DNA of 64,000 nt from an uncultured Candidatus Actinomarina sp. (lineage in GTDB: Bacteria; Actinomycetota; Acidimicrobiia; Actinomarinales; Actinomarinaceae): contig CACLXG010000004.1 of the NCBI GenBank assembly GCA_902610815.1, positions 55,369 through 119,368 of the forward strand. The letters are read 5' to 3'. The position numbers were made by a program, and so were the translations under genes. Positions within the stretch are counted from its first letter, which is position 1. Every line of letters begins with the position of its first letter. Below are positions 1-9,116 of this stretch, one piece after another. Under the pieces are notes generated by a model. The model searched no databases. It was not told the DNA's origin and saw nothing but the letters and a program-made list of their open reading frames with translations.

Positions 1-650
1 AGTGATGAGGTATATTTTTCTAGCATATCATCACCAGCGTCTTCTAGAGGAATGAATGGAGTAATTTTTGGAAGAATATGATCACCAGAAAATAATATAT
101 GGGATAGATTATCAAGGATTGAGATTTCCGTTCTATCATGTCCAGGGGTAAATATAATTTCAATATTTCTATTTACATCTTTAATATTTCCTTCTTCAAG
201 CAAAACGTCTGGTTTTGCAATTTTTCCTGCATATATTGGAGTTTCTATTTGGTCAAGGTCATCTAAGAAGCTTTTTGGGGCCCCTTCTTGTTTTGCAATT
301 TCTTTAAGTTTCTTAAACCTAATTGACCAATTGTTGTAGCCCTCAATAAAATCTACAGAATTTTTATATAATGCAAATGGTATATCTTTTTCTCTCAGTG
401 TTGATGACAAACCTATATGATCAGAATGCATATGGGTACCAATTAATAGCTTGACATTTTCATATGACAAGCCAAATGACTTCATTTTGGCTTCTAATAA
501 TTCTCGATACTCGTTTCCGTTAACTCCACAATCAATCATCACATATCCGTCTTTGTCCTCAATGAAATATATATTTACAAAACCAGGAGAGCTCCACGGA
601 AGTTCCATTGGTATATGTATAATGCCGTGTTGTAGATTAAAGTTTTTCAA
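1..650 (-). CDS. Metallo-beta-lactamase-fold hydrolase, C-terminus cut by window edge
   Basis: About 216 residues are readable on the minus strand and the frame runs off base 1. The MBL metal motif THMHSDH is present (HxHxDH), preceded by the usual N-terminal strand pattern ending in MIDCG. A later TPGHDRTE segment and SGDHILP segment give further metal-ligand His and Asp positions. The family hydrolyses thioesters, lactones or phosphodiesters; substrate cannot be told here. The chosen start is TTG at 650, two bases after the stop of the small membrane peptide, so translation is probably coupled; an internal ATG at 602 would delete the first strand. No clear Shine-Dalgarno precedes it. Confidence 0.85.
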   Translation of the reverse strand, partial: MKNFNLQHGIIHIPMELPWSSPGFVNIYFIEDKDGYVMIDCGVNGNEYRELLEAKMKSFGLSYENVKLLIGTHMHSDHIGLSSTLREKDIPFALYKNSVDFIEGYNNWSIRFKKLKEIAKQEGAPKSFLDDLDQIETPIYAGKIAKPDVLLEEGNIKDVNRNIEIIFTPGHDRTEISILDNLSHILFSGDHILPKITPFIPLEDAGDDMLEKYTSS

Positions 651-652
651 TT

Positions 653-739
653 CTAAAAAGTTAATAGCCAAGCACCAAAGGCTACAAGTATCAATAAACC
701 TGTTAAAAGAGATGCAATTATTAAATGTCTTGTCTGCAT
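653..739 (-). CDS. 28-residue single-span membrane peptide
   Basis: An ATG-to-TAG reading frame of 28 codons begins MQTRHLIIAS and continues as an almost unbroken hydrophobic stretch (LLTGLLILVAFGAWLL) typical of one transmembrane helix. It ends two bases before the TTG of the MBL hydrolase, the spacing expected for translational coupling. It is too short for standard gene calling and has no strong Shine-Dalgarno. It could be a real membrane micropeptide, a leader peptide controlling the hydrolase, or chance; the amino-acid pattern and tight junction favour a real product. Function unknown. Confidence 0.45.
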   Translation of the reverse strand: MQTRHLIIASLLTGLLILVAFGAWLLTF

Positions 740-774
740 AGTTACATTCTACTTGAATATAAAACAATCTTAAT

Positions 775-791
775 TTTGAACTTTGTTCAAA
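775..791. promoter_or_regulatory. Inverted repeat, candidate operator between divergent units
   Basis: TTTGAAC-TTT-GTTCAAA is a perfect 7-bp inverted repeat with a 3-nt spacer. It lies in the 163-bp region between the minus-strand MBL unit and the plus-strand dehydrogenase operon. Size and position fit a dimeric regulator binding site serving one or both promoters. The half-site TTGAAC also resembles a -35 hexamer on either strand. No matching regulator gene is adjacent. Confidence 0.35.
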
Positions 792-902
792 CTTTAGTAG
801 ATTTAGAAGTGACAATAACTATTATCATTTTTTTTGGGAACCCCTTGTAAAAGTGTAGTTATTATCTCGATTTGATAGAAACCCTATCTAGAAAGAGGTA
901 AT

Positions 903-2267
903 TTGAAAAAATTGACCATTATTGGTGGAGGGCCGGCAGGATATGCTGCCGCACTTTACGCAAGCAATTTTGATTTAGAAATTACTTTAATTGAATCCGA
1001 CACTCTAGGTGGAACTTGTTTAAACAGAGGTTGTATACCGGCAAAATACTGGCTACATGTTGCGGAATTAAATCATGAAATTGAGACCTCAAGTGAATTT
1101 GGTATTGATATAGATAAAAAAAGTATTAACTGGGCTAAAACAGCTGAAAAAAGATACGATATTGTCAATAAGCTTGTAGGTGGAATTGGCATGCTACTTA
1201 ACTCTAAAAAGGTAAATGTAATTGAAGGCTGGGGCTTGATTAAAGACAAAAATAATGTCCTAGTTAAAAAAGCAGATGGTGAAGAATTAGTAATTGAATC
1301 AGATTTTATACTTCTTGCAACTGGTTCAAAACCAAGATCACTTCCAAGTATTGAAATTGATAATGAATTTGTAATCACATCTGACACAGCATTGAATTGG
1401 GAGATGCCACCAAAAAAAGTATGCGTAATCGGGGCGGGAGCCATTGGTTGTGAATTTGCAAGCCTATTAAATGATTTAGATTCTGAGGTTGTAGTTGTTG
1501 AGCTGGCTAATGAAATTTTACCTGGATTAGACAAAAGAACATCTGGTGAATTAAGAAAACAACTCTCTAAAAGAGGGGTAAGTTTTAAATTAGGCACATC
1601 TGTAGATTCGATTAGTGATAAAAAAGTTAGCTTTTCTGATGGTGAGAGTGACAGCTTTGATTGTGTATTAGTTGCTGTAGGAAGAGAACCTTTAACTCAA
1701 AATATTGGACTTGAGGAAGTAGGGATAAAAGTTAATAAAGGCTTTGTACAAACTAACTTAGAAACTTTACAAACCGAGATAGAAAATATTTATGCACTAG
1801 GTGATATTGTTGATGGCACTCCTCAACTAGCTCATGTAGCTTTTGCTGAAGCAGTAAGTTCTATTACTCATATTGCAACTGGTGAAAATAATCCCGTAAA
1901 TTACAACGCAATACCTTACGTTGTATATACCAGGCCAGAACTTGCTGAAGTAGGTATCAACTCTCATAAAGCAAAAAAGCTTGGAATGAAAATTAATCAA
2001 TCTCAACATAGCTTCGCTGGTATAGGTAGAGCTATGATTCAAAATCAAAATGAGGGATTAGTAAAAGTTTACTCAGAAGAAAATGGCCCTATAGTAGGTG
2101 CAAGTGTATGTGGTCCAGCAGCTGGTGAAATGATACATGAATTAATGTATATGGTTGGCTGGGAAGCGCTTCCAGATGAAGCAGCAGAGTTTATACATGC
2201 ACACCCAACACTGAGTGAAGCAATAGGTGAATCATTAATGAGTTTAAGTGGTAAGGGGTTACATTAA
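903..2267 (+). CDS. lpdA: Dihydrolipoyl dehydrogenase (E3)
   Basis: This FAD disulfide oxidoreductase reoxidises the dihydrolipoamide of 2-oxoacid dehydrogenase complexes and passes electrons to NAD+. The FAD-binding GGGPAGYAAA is at residues 8-17. The redox disulfide is Cys39/Cys44 in GGTCLNRGCIPAK. The NAD-binding glycine motif GAGAIGCEFA lies mid-protein, and the C-terminal catalytic HAHPTLSEA (His with Glu) is present. At 454 aa it has normal length. The start is TTG at 903 with AAAGAGG just upstream. It is the first gene of a tight operon with E1, E2 and lipB-lipA, so it most likely serves that complex. Confidence 0.95.
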   Translation: MKKLTIIGGGPAGYAAALYASNFDLEITLIESDTLGGTCLNRGCIPAKYWLHVAELNHEIETSSEFGIDIDKKSINWAKTAEKRYDIVNKLVGGIGMLLNSKKVNVIEGWGLIKDKNNVLVKKADGEELVIESDFILLATGSKPRSLPSIEIDNEFVITSDTALNWEMPPKKVCVIGAGAIGCEFASLLNDLDSEVVVVELANEILPGLDKRTSGELRKQLSKRGVSFKLGTSVDSISDKKVSFSDGESDSFDCVLVAVGREPLTQNIGLEEVGIKVNKGFVQTNLETLQTEIENIYALGDIVDGTPQLAHVAFAEAVSSITHIATGENNPVNYNAIPYVVYTRPELAEVGINSHKAKKLGMKINQSQHSFAGIGRAMIQNQNEGLVKVYSEENGPIVGASVCGPAAGEMIHELMYMVGWEALPDEAAEFIHAHPTLSEAIGESLMSLSGKGLH

Positions 2268-2268
2268 T

Positions 2269-4275
2269 ATGCAAATTGAAAAAATAACCAGACAAGGATA
2301 TTCAGCAACACTTTCAAAAGAAGTTTTGTGGGATATATACAAATCTATGAAAACACAAAGATTATTGGAAGATAGATTGTTAAAAATGTACAAAGGTGGA
2401 CAATTAAGCGGAGCAGTTTATCCAGGAATTGGTCAAGAAGCATGTATGGCCGGAATAGCTGCTGGTATGGATTCAAAGGATATTTTTGGTGGAACGCATC
2501 GTGATCTTGGTGTACAAATTAAAAAAGGTGTAACTCTTAAAGAAATTGCATTAAATTTCTTTGGTAAAAATGATGGTCCTTCTAAAGGACGAGATGGAAA
2601 TAGCCACTTTGGCATTGTTGATAAAGGAACTTTAATGGTGGTCTCGCCACTTCCTGACTCAGCTCCTGTAGCAGTTGGTTGGGCTCTAGCATCTCAACAA
2701 AGTGGTTCTGGAGTAGTTGCAGTTGCAAATTGTGGTGAAGGAGCTACTGCAACAGGCACTTGGCACGAAAGTGTCAACATGGCAGCAGTACTTAATTTAC
2801 CTATAGTTTTCACAGTACAAAATAATCAGTTCGCCTACTCATCACCAAATGATACAGAATTTGGAACACCCAATGTAGCTGACAGAGCTGCAGGTTATGG
2901 AATTCCAGCAAAGATTATTGATGGAAATGATATATATGAAGTAATAGATGCAATTCATGAATCGTGTGAAGTAGCTAGGAACGGAAATGGTCCTACACTA
3001 ATTGAATTAGTCACCTTTCGTCATTATGGTCACGCAGGACATGACCCAGCTGAATACGTAAATGATGAGGTGAGAGATTTCTGGATGAAAAGAGATCCTA
3101 TTGCAAGATTTGAAGATTCCCTATTAGAAGAAGGGTTATTCACAACTGAACATTTTATAAACCTAACAGATGAGTTAGAAGCTGAAATAAAAGAAACTTT
3201 AGATTGGGCAAAAAATCAGGATGATCCAGATCCAAATAATGAGGAAGCAGATATGTTTGCTTTAAGAACAACTCCAAAGATTGAAAATAATAAAGATAAT
3301 AAAAAAACAATGAATTACATTGAAGCAATTACTAATGGATTAGACGAGTTAATGGAAAATGATGAAAACGTCTTTATGATGGGTGAAGATATTGGAGTTT
3401 TTGAAGGTGCGTTTAAAGCAACAAAAGGTCTTTTTGATAAATATGGACCATTTAGAGTTTTAGATACATCAATTTCAGAGGGTGGCTTTACAGGCGCAGC
3501 AGTTGGAGCAGCTCTTGCGGGTAAAAAACCAATAGTAGAGTTGCAGTTTTATGATTTTGTATATCCAGCACTTGATCAGATAACAACAGAAGCAGCTAAA
3601 TATCATTGGAAAGCTGGAAAAGCTGTCCCTATGGTTGTTAGGGGTCCAACAGGAGCAGGTACAAGATCTGGTCCGTTTCACTCAATAAGTCCTGAATCAT
3701 TGTTAGCTCATCATCCTGGAATAAAGGTAGTTGCTCCATCTAATCCATATGATGCAAAAGGACTTCTAGTAGCTGCTGTGAATGACCCAAACCCAGTTAT
3801 GTATTTGGAGCATAAAAAACTCTATAGAAAACCTGACATAAAAATGGATGTGCCGCTTGGACTGTACGAAGTTGAAATTGGTAAGGGGAAAATTGTCAGA
3901 GAAGGCTCAGACGTAACAATTGTTACATGGTCAGGAATGGTATCAGTAGCAGAACAATCTGCTCAAGAATTAGAAAAGGAAGACATTTCCGTTGAGATTA
4001 TTGACATTAGAACAATTGTTCCTCTTGATGAAGAAATTATTCTTAAATCTGTAGAAAAAACATCAAATTTGTGCGTTTTACAAGAGGATGTTCCTTTCTC
4101 ATCAGTAGCATCTGAAATTTCATCTATGGTAGCTGAAAAAGGTTTTTGGAACTTAGACAATCCAATTGTTAAAGTTACGCCTCCAAATACTCATATTCCT
4201 TTTGCTCCTGTGCTTGAGGATGCTTTCATACCGAGTGCTGAAAAAGTCATAAAAGCTATAAAAGAATTACAATAA
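2269..4275 (+). CDS. 2-oxoacid dehydrogenase E1, fused alpha and beta subunits
   Basis: The thiamine-diphosphate-dependent E1 decarboxylates a 2-oxoacid and acylates the lipoyl group of E2. Residues about 1-330 are the alpha subunit, with the TPP motif starting GEGATATG (156-158) and ending NN (185-186). From Met348 (MNYIEAITNG) the protein is a complete beta subunit (MMGEDIGVF, GFTGAAVGAALAG). The two are normally separate genes, so this is a fusion. The 668-aa start is ATG at 2269, with AAGGGG about ten bases upstream; a longer frame overlapping lpdA lacks support. Substrate (pyruvate or branched-chain oxoacid) cannot be decided from sequence alone; pyruvate is plausible as no other PDH is visible. 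Confidence 0.92.
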   Translation: MQIEKITRQGYSATLSKEVLWDIYKSMKTQRLLEDRLLKMYKGGQLSGAVYPGIGQEACMAGIAAGMDSKDIFGGTHRDLGVQIKKGVTLKEIALNFFGKNDGPSKGRDGNSHFGIVDKGTLMVVSPLPDSAPVAVGWALASQQSGSGVVAVANCGEGATATGTWHESVNMAAVLNLPIVFTVQNNQFAYSSPNDTEFGTPNVADRAAGYGIPAKIIDGNDIYEVIDAIHESCEVARNGNGPTLIELVTFRHYGHAGHDPAEYVNDEVRDFWMKRDPIARFEDSLLEEGLFTTEHFINLTDELEAEIKETLDWAKNQDDPDPNNEEADMFALRTTPKIENNKDNKKTMNYIEAITNGLDELMENDENVFMMGEDIGVFEGAFKATKGLFDKYGPFRVLDTSISEGGFTGAAVGAALAGKKPIVELQFYDFVYPALDQITTEAAKYHWKAGKAVPMVVRGPTGAGTRSGPFHSISPESLLAHHPGIKVVAPSNPYDAKGLLVAAVNDPNPVMYLEHKKLYRKPDIKMDVPLGLYEVEIGKGKIVREGSDVTIVTWSGMVSVAEQSAQELEKEDISVEIIDIRTIVPLDEEIILKSVEKTSNLCVLQEDVPFSSVASEISSMVAEKGFWNLDNPIVKVTPPNTHIPFAPVLEDAFIPSAEKVIKAIKELQ

Positions 4276-4279
4276 AACT

Positions 4280-5551
4280 ATGAGTCAAATTGTAACTATG
4301 CCCCAATTGGGTGAAACGGTAACTGAAGGAACAATACTTCGCTGGCTAGTTCAGGTTGGTGATGAAGTAAAAGAAGATGATCCTATTTTAGAAATATCAA
4401 CTGATAAAGTTGATACTGAAGTTCCATCTCCATTTACTGGTCAGGTAACATCTTTACTAGTTGAAGAAGGTGAGACTGTTGAAGTTGGCGCATCTCTTTT
4501 GGAGCTTGATGGAGACTCAAATAGCAGCACTGCTAGCGAAGAGACATCGAACGAAGTAGAGATAGTCAGCGCGCCAGTCGAAGAAGTTGATGTCAAAGTT
4601 GAAGAAGTTAAATCTTCACCAGTTGCTAAAAGTACTGATTTAAAGTTATCACCTGTTGTTAGAAAATTGGCATCTGAAAATAATTTAGATCTTAATGATG
4701 TTACGGGTACTGGATCAGGTGGAAGGATTACAAGGAAAGATATTGAAAGTTTTATTACTTCTGGAAGTAAAACTGTTCAAAAACCAAAAGAAGTACCTGG
4801 CCAACAAAATGACAAGCAAGTACAAGCGGGCAAACCTTCAAGTGGTGAAATTTCTAGATTAAGAAGAAGAATTGCAGATAATATGATTATGTCAAAGCAG
4901 ACTTCTGCTCATGTAATGACTTCTATTGAAGTTGATTATGAAAATGTTGAAATACTCAGAAGCAAGCACAAAAAATCATTTAAAAAAGAGAATGGTTTTT
5001 CTTTAACTTATCTTCCTTTTATATCTCTAGCCACAATATATGCCTTAAGAGAATATCCAGTTGTAAATAGTTCATTTGATCTTGATAAAGATATTCACAG
5101 TTTTCACAGCAACATTAATTTAGGTATAGCTGTTGACCTTAATCAAGAGGGCTTATTAGTCGGAACTATTCGTGAAGCAGATTCATTTAGTTTGAAAGGT
5201 TTAGCAAGAAAAATATCCGATACATCAGCAAAGCTAAGAGAAGGATCTTATGAATTGGACGATGTTTCTGGAAGTACATTTACCATCTCTAACAATGGTT
5301 CATTCAATTCATTTTTAACTTCTCCAATAATTAATCAGCCAAACGTAGCAATATTGTCTACTGAGTCAGTTAAAAAAAGACCAGTAGTTATTGAAGCACA
5401 GGATGGTACTGATTCTATAGCGATTAGGCATACCGGAATATTAAGTTTGACCTGGGATCATAGAGCTTTTGATGGATCAGTTGCGTTATTATTTTTAAAT
5501 TCCATAGGAGAGAAATTAGAAAACTCCGACTGGTCGCAGGAATTAAACTAG
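4280..5551 (+). CDS. Dihydrolipoyl acyltransferase (E2)
   Basis: This is the acyltransferase core of the complex, moving the acyl group from lipoyl-lysine to CoA. The domain order is one lipoyl domain (residues 1-77, target Lys43 in ISTDKVDTE), an acidic linker, a peripheral subunit-binding domain (about 113-150, LSPVVRKLASENNLDL then GSGGRITRKDI), and a catalytic domain ending with the active-site motif DHRAFDG (His394, Asp398). At 423 aa it resembles single-lipoyl E2 proteins rather than multi-lipoyl actinobacterial SucB/AceF. It follows E1 by four bases and precedes the lipoylation gene by two. Confidence 0.93.
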   Translation: MSQIVTMPQLGETVTEGTILRWLVQVGDEVKEDDPILEISTDKVDTEVPSPFTGQVTSLLVEEGETVEVGASLLELDGDSNSSTASEETSNEVEIVSAPVEEVDVKVEEVKSSPVAKSTDLKLSPVVRKLASENNLDLNDVTGTGSGGRITRKDIESFITSGSKTVQKPKEVPGQQNDKQVQAGKPSSGEISRLRRRIADNMIMSKQTSAHVMTSIEVDYENVEILRSKHKKSFKKENGFSLTYLPFISLATIYALREYPVVNSSFDLDKDIHSFHSNINLGIAVDLNQEGLLVGTIREADSFSLKGLARKISDTSAKLREGSYELDDVSGSTFTISNNGSFNSFLTSPIINQPNVAILSTESVKKRPVVIEAQDGTDSIAIRHTGILSLTWDHRAFDGSVALLFLNSIGEKLENSDWSQELN

Positions 5552-5553
5552 TT

Positions 5554-7182
5554 TTGAGAAAATTAAATACTAGGTGGCTTGGTAAACTTCCGTATTCTGA
5601 AGCTTATGACCTACAACTTGGTTTACACAAATCTGTATCAAATAATTTAGACAATGACGACTACCTTATACTACTTGAACATGACAATGTTATTACTTCA
5701 GGAAGAACATCAAAAGATGGCAATTTACTTGTTTCACTTGACCATTTAAAAGAAATGAAAATAGATTATTTTGAGACGGACAGAGGTGGAGATATAACTT
5801 TTCACGGTGAAGGTCAATTGATTGGATATCCCATAATTAGGCTTGAAGATCCAAAAAAAGTTGTTCCATTTGTGAGATTGATTGAGAATACTTTAATCGA
5901 CTCTCTAAAAGAGTTATTTATTGACTCGTTCACCAAAGAAGATAATACAGGAGTTTGGACTGAAAAGGGCAAGATTGCTTCAATAGGAATAAAAGTTAGT
6001 AAGTGGACCACATATCATGGTTTTTCATTAAATATATTTGATAAATTAGAAGGCTTCCAGCTTATAAACCCATGTGGGAATCAACTAGAAAATATTACCT
6101 CGATTCAAAACTTTAATAATGAAGTCTCTTTCGAAGAAGTTTCAAAAATTGTATCTAAAAATTTCTCGAGGATGTTTCAATATAAAAACATTGATGAACA
6201 ATTTTCACAATTTACACCTAAACAACTTAAGTCAAAAAAAGAGTTCAATATAGACAAAATGGTTGCGGATGGAGTTTTCAAACCAACCAGTAAAGGAATT
6301 CCAATTACTATCAAAGGAGTTCTACCAAATGAGCCAAAAAGACCTGAATGGATGAAGGTTAAAGCAAATTTAGGAAGTGATTACAGGTCTTTAAAAAATC
6401 TATTAAAAGAACAAAAGCTAAACACAGTTTGTGAAGAGGCATCATGTCCAAACATATATGAATGCTGGTCCATGGGAACTGCAACATTTATGATTATGGG
6501 TGATGTTTGCACAAGGGCTTGTGGATTTTGTGATGTAAAAACTGGAAAACCGGGAAGTTTAGATTGGGAAGAACCAAAAAGAGTAGCTGAAAGTGTTAAG
6601 AGCATGAAACTTTCACATGCAGTAATTACATCAGTAAATAGAGATGATTTAAATGATGGCGGTTCTTTATTTTTTGCAGAAACAATAAGAGAAGTCAAAA
6701 AATTAAACAATAGTTGTGATGTTGAAGTTTTGATACCTGATTTTAAAGGCGATAGAGCAGCGATCAACAATATAATTGAAGCCTCCCCAGAAGTAATCAA
6801 CCATAATCTTGAAACTGTACCAAGGTTACAAAGAGAAATACGAACATCTGCATCCTACGGAAGATCCTTATCTTTATTACATTATGTAAAATCTCAGGGA
6901 TTTGAAGGAAAAACAAAAACAGGTTTAATTGTTGGTATGGGAGAAAGCAAGGAAGAAGTAGTGGCTGTGTTAAAAGATATTTCAAAATTAGACGTTGATA
7001 TTGTGACTATCGGTCAATATTTGCGTCCTACTGCAAAACATCGACCAATAGATAGATATGCACCTGAAGATGAATTTGAACACTATAAATTTATTGGTGA
7101 GTCTTATGGAATACCTCATGTAGAGTCTGGTCCTTTAGTTAGATCCTCATACCACGCAAAAGATTCTTTTGCGTCTGTATAG
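5554..7182 (+). CDS. lipB-lipA: Fused octanoyltransferase-lipoyl synthase (LipB-LipA)
   Basis: One 542-aa frame encodes both steps of lipoate synthesis. Residues 1-215 are LipB: RGGDITFHGEGQLIGYP, the catalytic Lys140 (GKIASIG) and Cys174 (INPCG). Residues about 230-542 are LipA, a radical-SAM enzyme: auxiliary-cluster cysteines C293, C298, C304, SAM-cluster CxxxCxxC at C319, C323, C326, and the terminal RSSY serine. All catalytic residues are present, so both halves should work. The TTG start at 5554 is two bases after the E2 stop. LipB and LipA are usually separate genes; fusion and placement next to E2 suggest dedicated lipoylation of this complex. Confidence 0.93.
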   Translation: MRKLNTRWLGKLPYSEAYDLQLGLHKSVSNNLDNDDYLILLEHDNVITSGRTSKDGNLLVSLDHLKEMKIDYFETDRGGDITFHGEGQLIGYPIIRLEDPKKVVPFVRLIENTLIDSLKELFIDSFTKEDNTGVWTEKGKIASIGIKVSKWTTYHGFSLNIFDKLEGFQLINPCGNQLENITSIQNFNNEVSFEEVSKIVSKNFSRMFQYKNIDEQFSQFTPKQLKSKKEFNIDKMVADGVFKPTSKGIPITIKGVLPNEPKRPEWMKVKANLGSDYRSLKNLLKEQKLNTVCEEASCPNIYECWSMGTATFMIMGDVCTRACGFCDVKTGKPGSLDWEEPKRVAESVKSMKLSHAVITSVNRDDLNDGGSLFFAETIREVKKLNNSCDVEVLIPDFKGDRAAINNIIEASPEVINHNLETVPRLQREIRTSASYGRSLSLLHYVKSQGFEGKTKTGLIVGMGESKEEVVAVLKDISKLDVDIVTIGQYLRPTAKHRPIDRYAPEDEFEHYKFIGESYGIPHVESGPLVRSSYHAKDSFASV

Positions 7183-7202
7183 ATTCTTATATACTTAAAG
7201 CA

Positions 7203-9116
7203 ATGTTTGATAAAGTAACAAAATCTATTCGAGTCATATCGGCAGCAGCTGTTGAAAAAGCAAACTCTGGACATCCAGGAATGCCTATGGGAATGGCAGA
7301 AGTAGGAACTGTTTTATTCAAGAATGCACTAAAAATTTCAAATAAATACCCCGAATGGATTAACAGAGACAGGTTTGTCTTGAGTGCTGGACATGGGTCG
7401 ATGCTACTTTATAGCCTGCTTCATTTCAGTGGGTTTGATATTTCAATTGATGATATTAAACAATTTAGACAATTGGGTTCAAAAACTGCCGGTCATCCTG
7501 AAGTTGATACTACATTGGGCATTGACATCACAACAGGTCCACTCGGCCAAGGATTTGCAACTGGAGTTGGGCTAGCTTTAGCTGAGTCTTATTTGTCTGA
7601 AGTATTAGGAAAAGATGTTATTGACCACTATGTGTATGGAATAGTTTCAGATGGAGATTTGATGGAAGGAGTTTCTTTTGAAGCTGCAGAATTAGCTGGT
7701 GTATGGAAATTAGGAAAATTGATATATATTTTTGATGATAACAACATATCAATTGACGGCAGTGTAGATAAAGTATCTATTACTAATCAAAAGAAAAAAT
7801 TTGAATCAGTAGGGTGGCAAGTTTTAGAAATTGATGGTCACAATGAATCTGAAATTACTGAAGCTATAAACTTATCAAAAGAAGAAACTGATAAGCCTTC
7901 TTTAATTATTGCAAAAAGCATAATTGGTAAATACGCACCAAACAAACAAAACACGAGCTCAATTCATGGTGCACCGCTTGGTGGTAAAGAGATGGAATTA
8001 TTTTTAAATGAAGTTGGTTGGGAGGGAGATCTTTTTGAGTATGACGATGATGTTTATAAATATTTTACAGAAAAAAGACTAGAAGACGAAAAAAAATATG
8101 AAGATTGGAAAAGTAATTTAGATAAAAAATTAAAAAATGACGAATCATTCAAAATAATGTGGGACCAATTTTGTTCAAATGAATTAATATTTCCAGAAGA
8201 ATTTGAAATATCTGATGGTGCGACCAGGGCAACAGGCGGAAATTACTTAAATTTAATTGGTTCAGAAAATAAATTTGTGGTCGGAGGCTCTGCTGATCTT
8301 GCAGCTTCTACTAAGCAGGTTGTAAGCGATAAAACTTATTCAAGTGAAAATAGAGCTGGACAAAATATTGATTTTGGAATTAGGGAACACAGCATGGCTG
8401 CTGTAGTAAATGGAATTAATCTTCACAGTAAGTTGTTTGCTTATGGATCAACTTTTTTAGTGTTTTCAGATTATATGAGACCAAGTATGAGACTAGCTTC
8501 TCTTATGAATTTAAATTCTTCATATATATTTACACATGATTCAGTTTATTTAGGAGAGGATGGTCCTACTCATCAACCTATTGAACATCTTATGTCCTTG
8601 AGGTTAATTCCTGGTTTAGATGTCATAAGACCTTCAAATAGTGTAGAAATCCTTCACTCTTATAGATATCTTTTTTCAAATACTAAAAATCCTAAAGCTC
8701 TCTCTTTAACGAGACAAAATTTGGAGTATCTAGATTTTTCAATAGATTATGAAGAATTTCTGAATGGTGGGTATGTTGTTTCTGATGGAAAGGATATTAC
8801 AATTTTTGCTTCTGGTTCTGAGTTAAATGTTGCATTTGATTTAAAAGATAGGTTAAACAAATATTCTGTCAAGATTGTTAGCGTCCCTGTTCTTAATAAG
8901 CTTACTCCTGAAAATGCATTGTCATTAAATACGACAAAGTACACTTTTACATTAGAGCTTGGTAAATCAATCGGCTGGGGTGACTATATTGGAGATATTA
9001 CTGAATCAATTAGTATTGAATCTTTTGGAAGTTCAGCACCTCAAAGCGATTTAAGTAAATATTTTAAAATAGATGTTGAGTCAATAGAAAAAAGAATAAA
9101 AAGCTACTTGAATTAA
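7203..9116 (+). CDS. tkt: Transketolase
   Basis: This TPP enzyme transfers two-carbon units in the non-oxidative pentose phosphate pathway. The N-terminal pyrophosphate domain has GHPGMPMGMAE and TTGPLGQGFATGVG. It also carries the TPP/Mg motif beginning SDGDLMEG (Asp150) and continuing to DDNNISIDG. The pyrimidine domain has DFGIREHSMAA and a C-terminal domain follows. At 637 aa it is slightly short but complete. ATG at 7203 lies 20 bases after lipB-lipA with only a weak ribosome-binding site. Its TAA overlaps the stop of the convergent SpoIID gene within a shared TTAA. Confidence 0.93.
   Translation: MFDKVTKSIRVISAAAVEKANSGHPGMPMGMAEVGTVLFKNALKISNKYPEWINRDRFVLSAGHGSMLLYSLLHFSGFDISIDDIKQFRQLGSKTAGHPEVDTTLGIDITTGPLGQGFATGVGLALAESYLSEVLGKDVIDHYVYGIVSDGDLMEGVSFEAAELAGVWKLGKLIYIFDDNNISIDGSVDKVSITNQKKKFESVGWQVLEIDGHNESEITEAINLSKEETDKPSLIIAKSIIGKYAPNKQNTSSIHGAPLGGKEMELFLNEVGWEGDLFEYDDDVYKYFTEKRLEDEKKYEDWKSNLDKKLKNDESFKIMWDQFCSNELIFPEEFEISDGATRATGGNYLNLIGSENKFVVGGSADLAASTKQVVSDKTYSSENRAGQNIDFGIREHSMAAVVNGINLHSKLFAYGSTFLVFSDYMRPSMRLASLMNLNSSYIFTHDSVYLGEDGPTHQPIEHLMSLRLIPGLDVIRPSNSVEILHSYRYLFSNTKNPKALSLTRQNLEYLDFSIDYEEFLNGGYVVSDGKDITIFASGSELNVAFDLKDRLNKYSVKIVSVPVLNKLTPENALSLNTTKYTFTLELGKSIGWGDYIGDITESISIESFGSSAPQSDLSKYFKIDVESIEKRIKSYLN

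Noticed and set aside
451..741. 96-residue plus-strand reading frame
   Set aside because: It lies antisense to the MBL hydrolase and the small membrane peptide, and its sequence is a shadow without domain features.
1073..1597. 174-residue minus-strand reading frame inside lpdA
   Set aside because: It is the reverse-complement shadow of a gene with clear FAD/NAD motifs; its low-complexity Ser/Leu/Thr composition has no family similarity.
5820..6260. Possible frameshift or misassembly joining lipB and lipA
   Set aside because: The linker region (about residues 215-250) is open with normal codon use and no stop or ambiguous run, and both halves are complete, so a true fusion is more likely.
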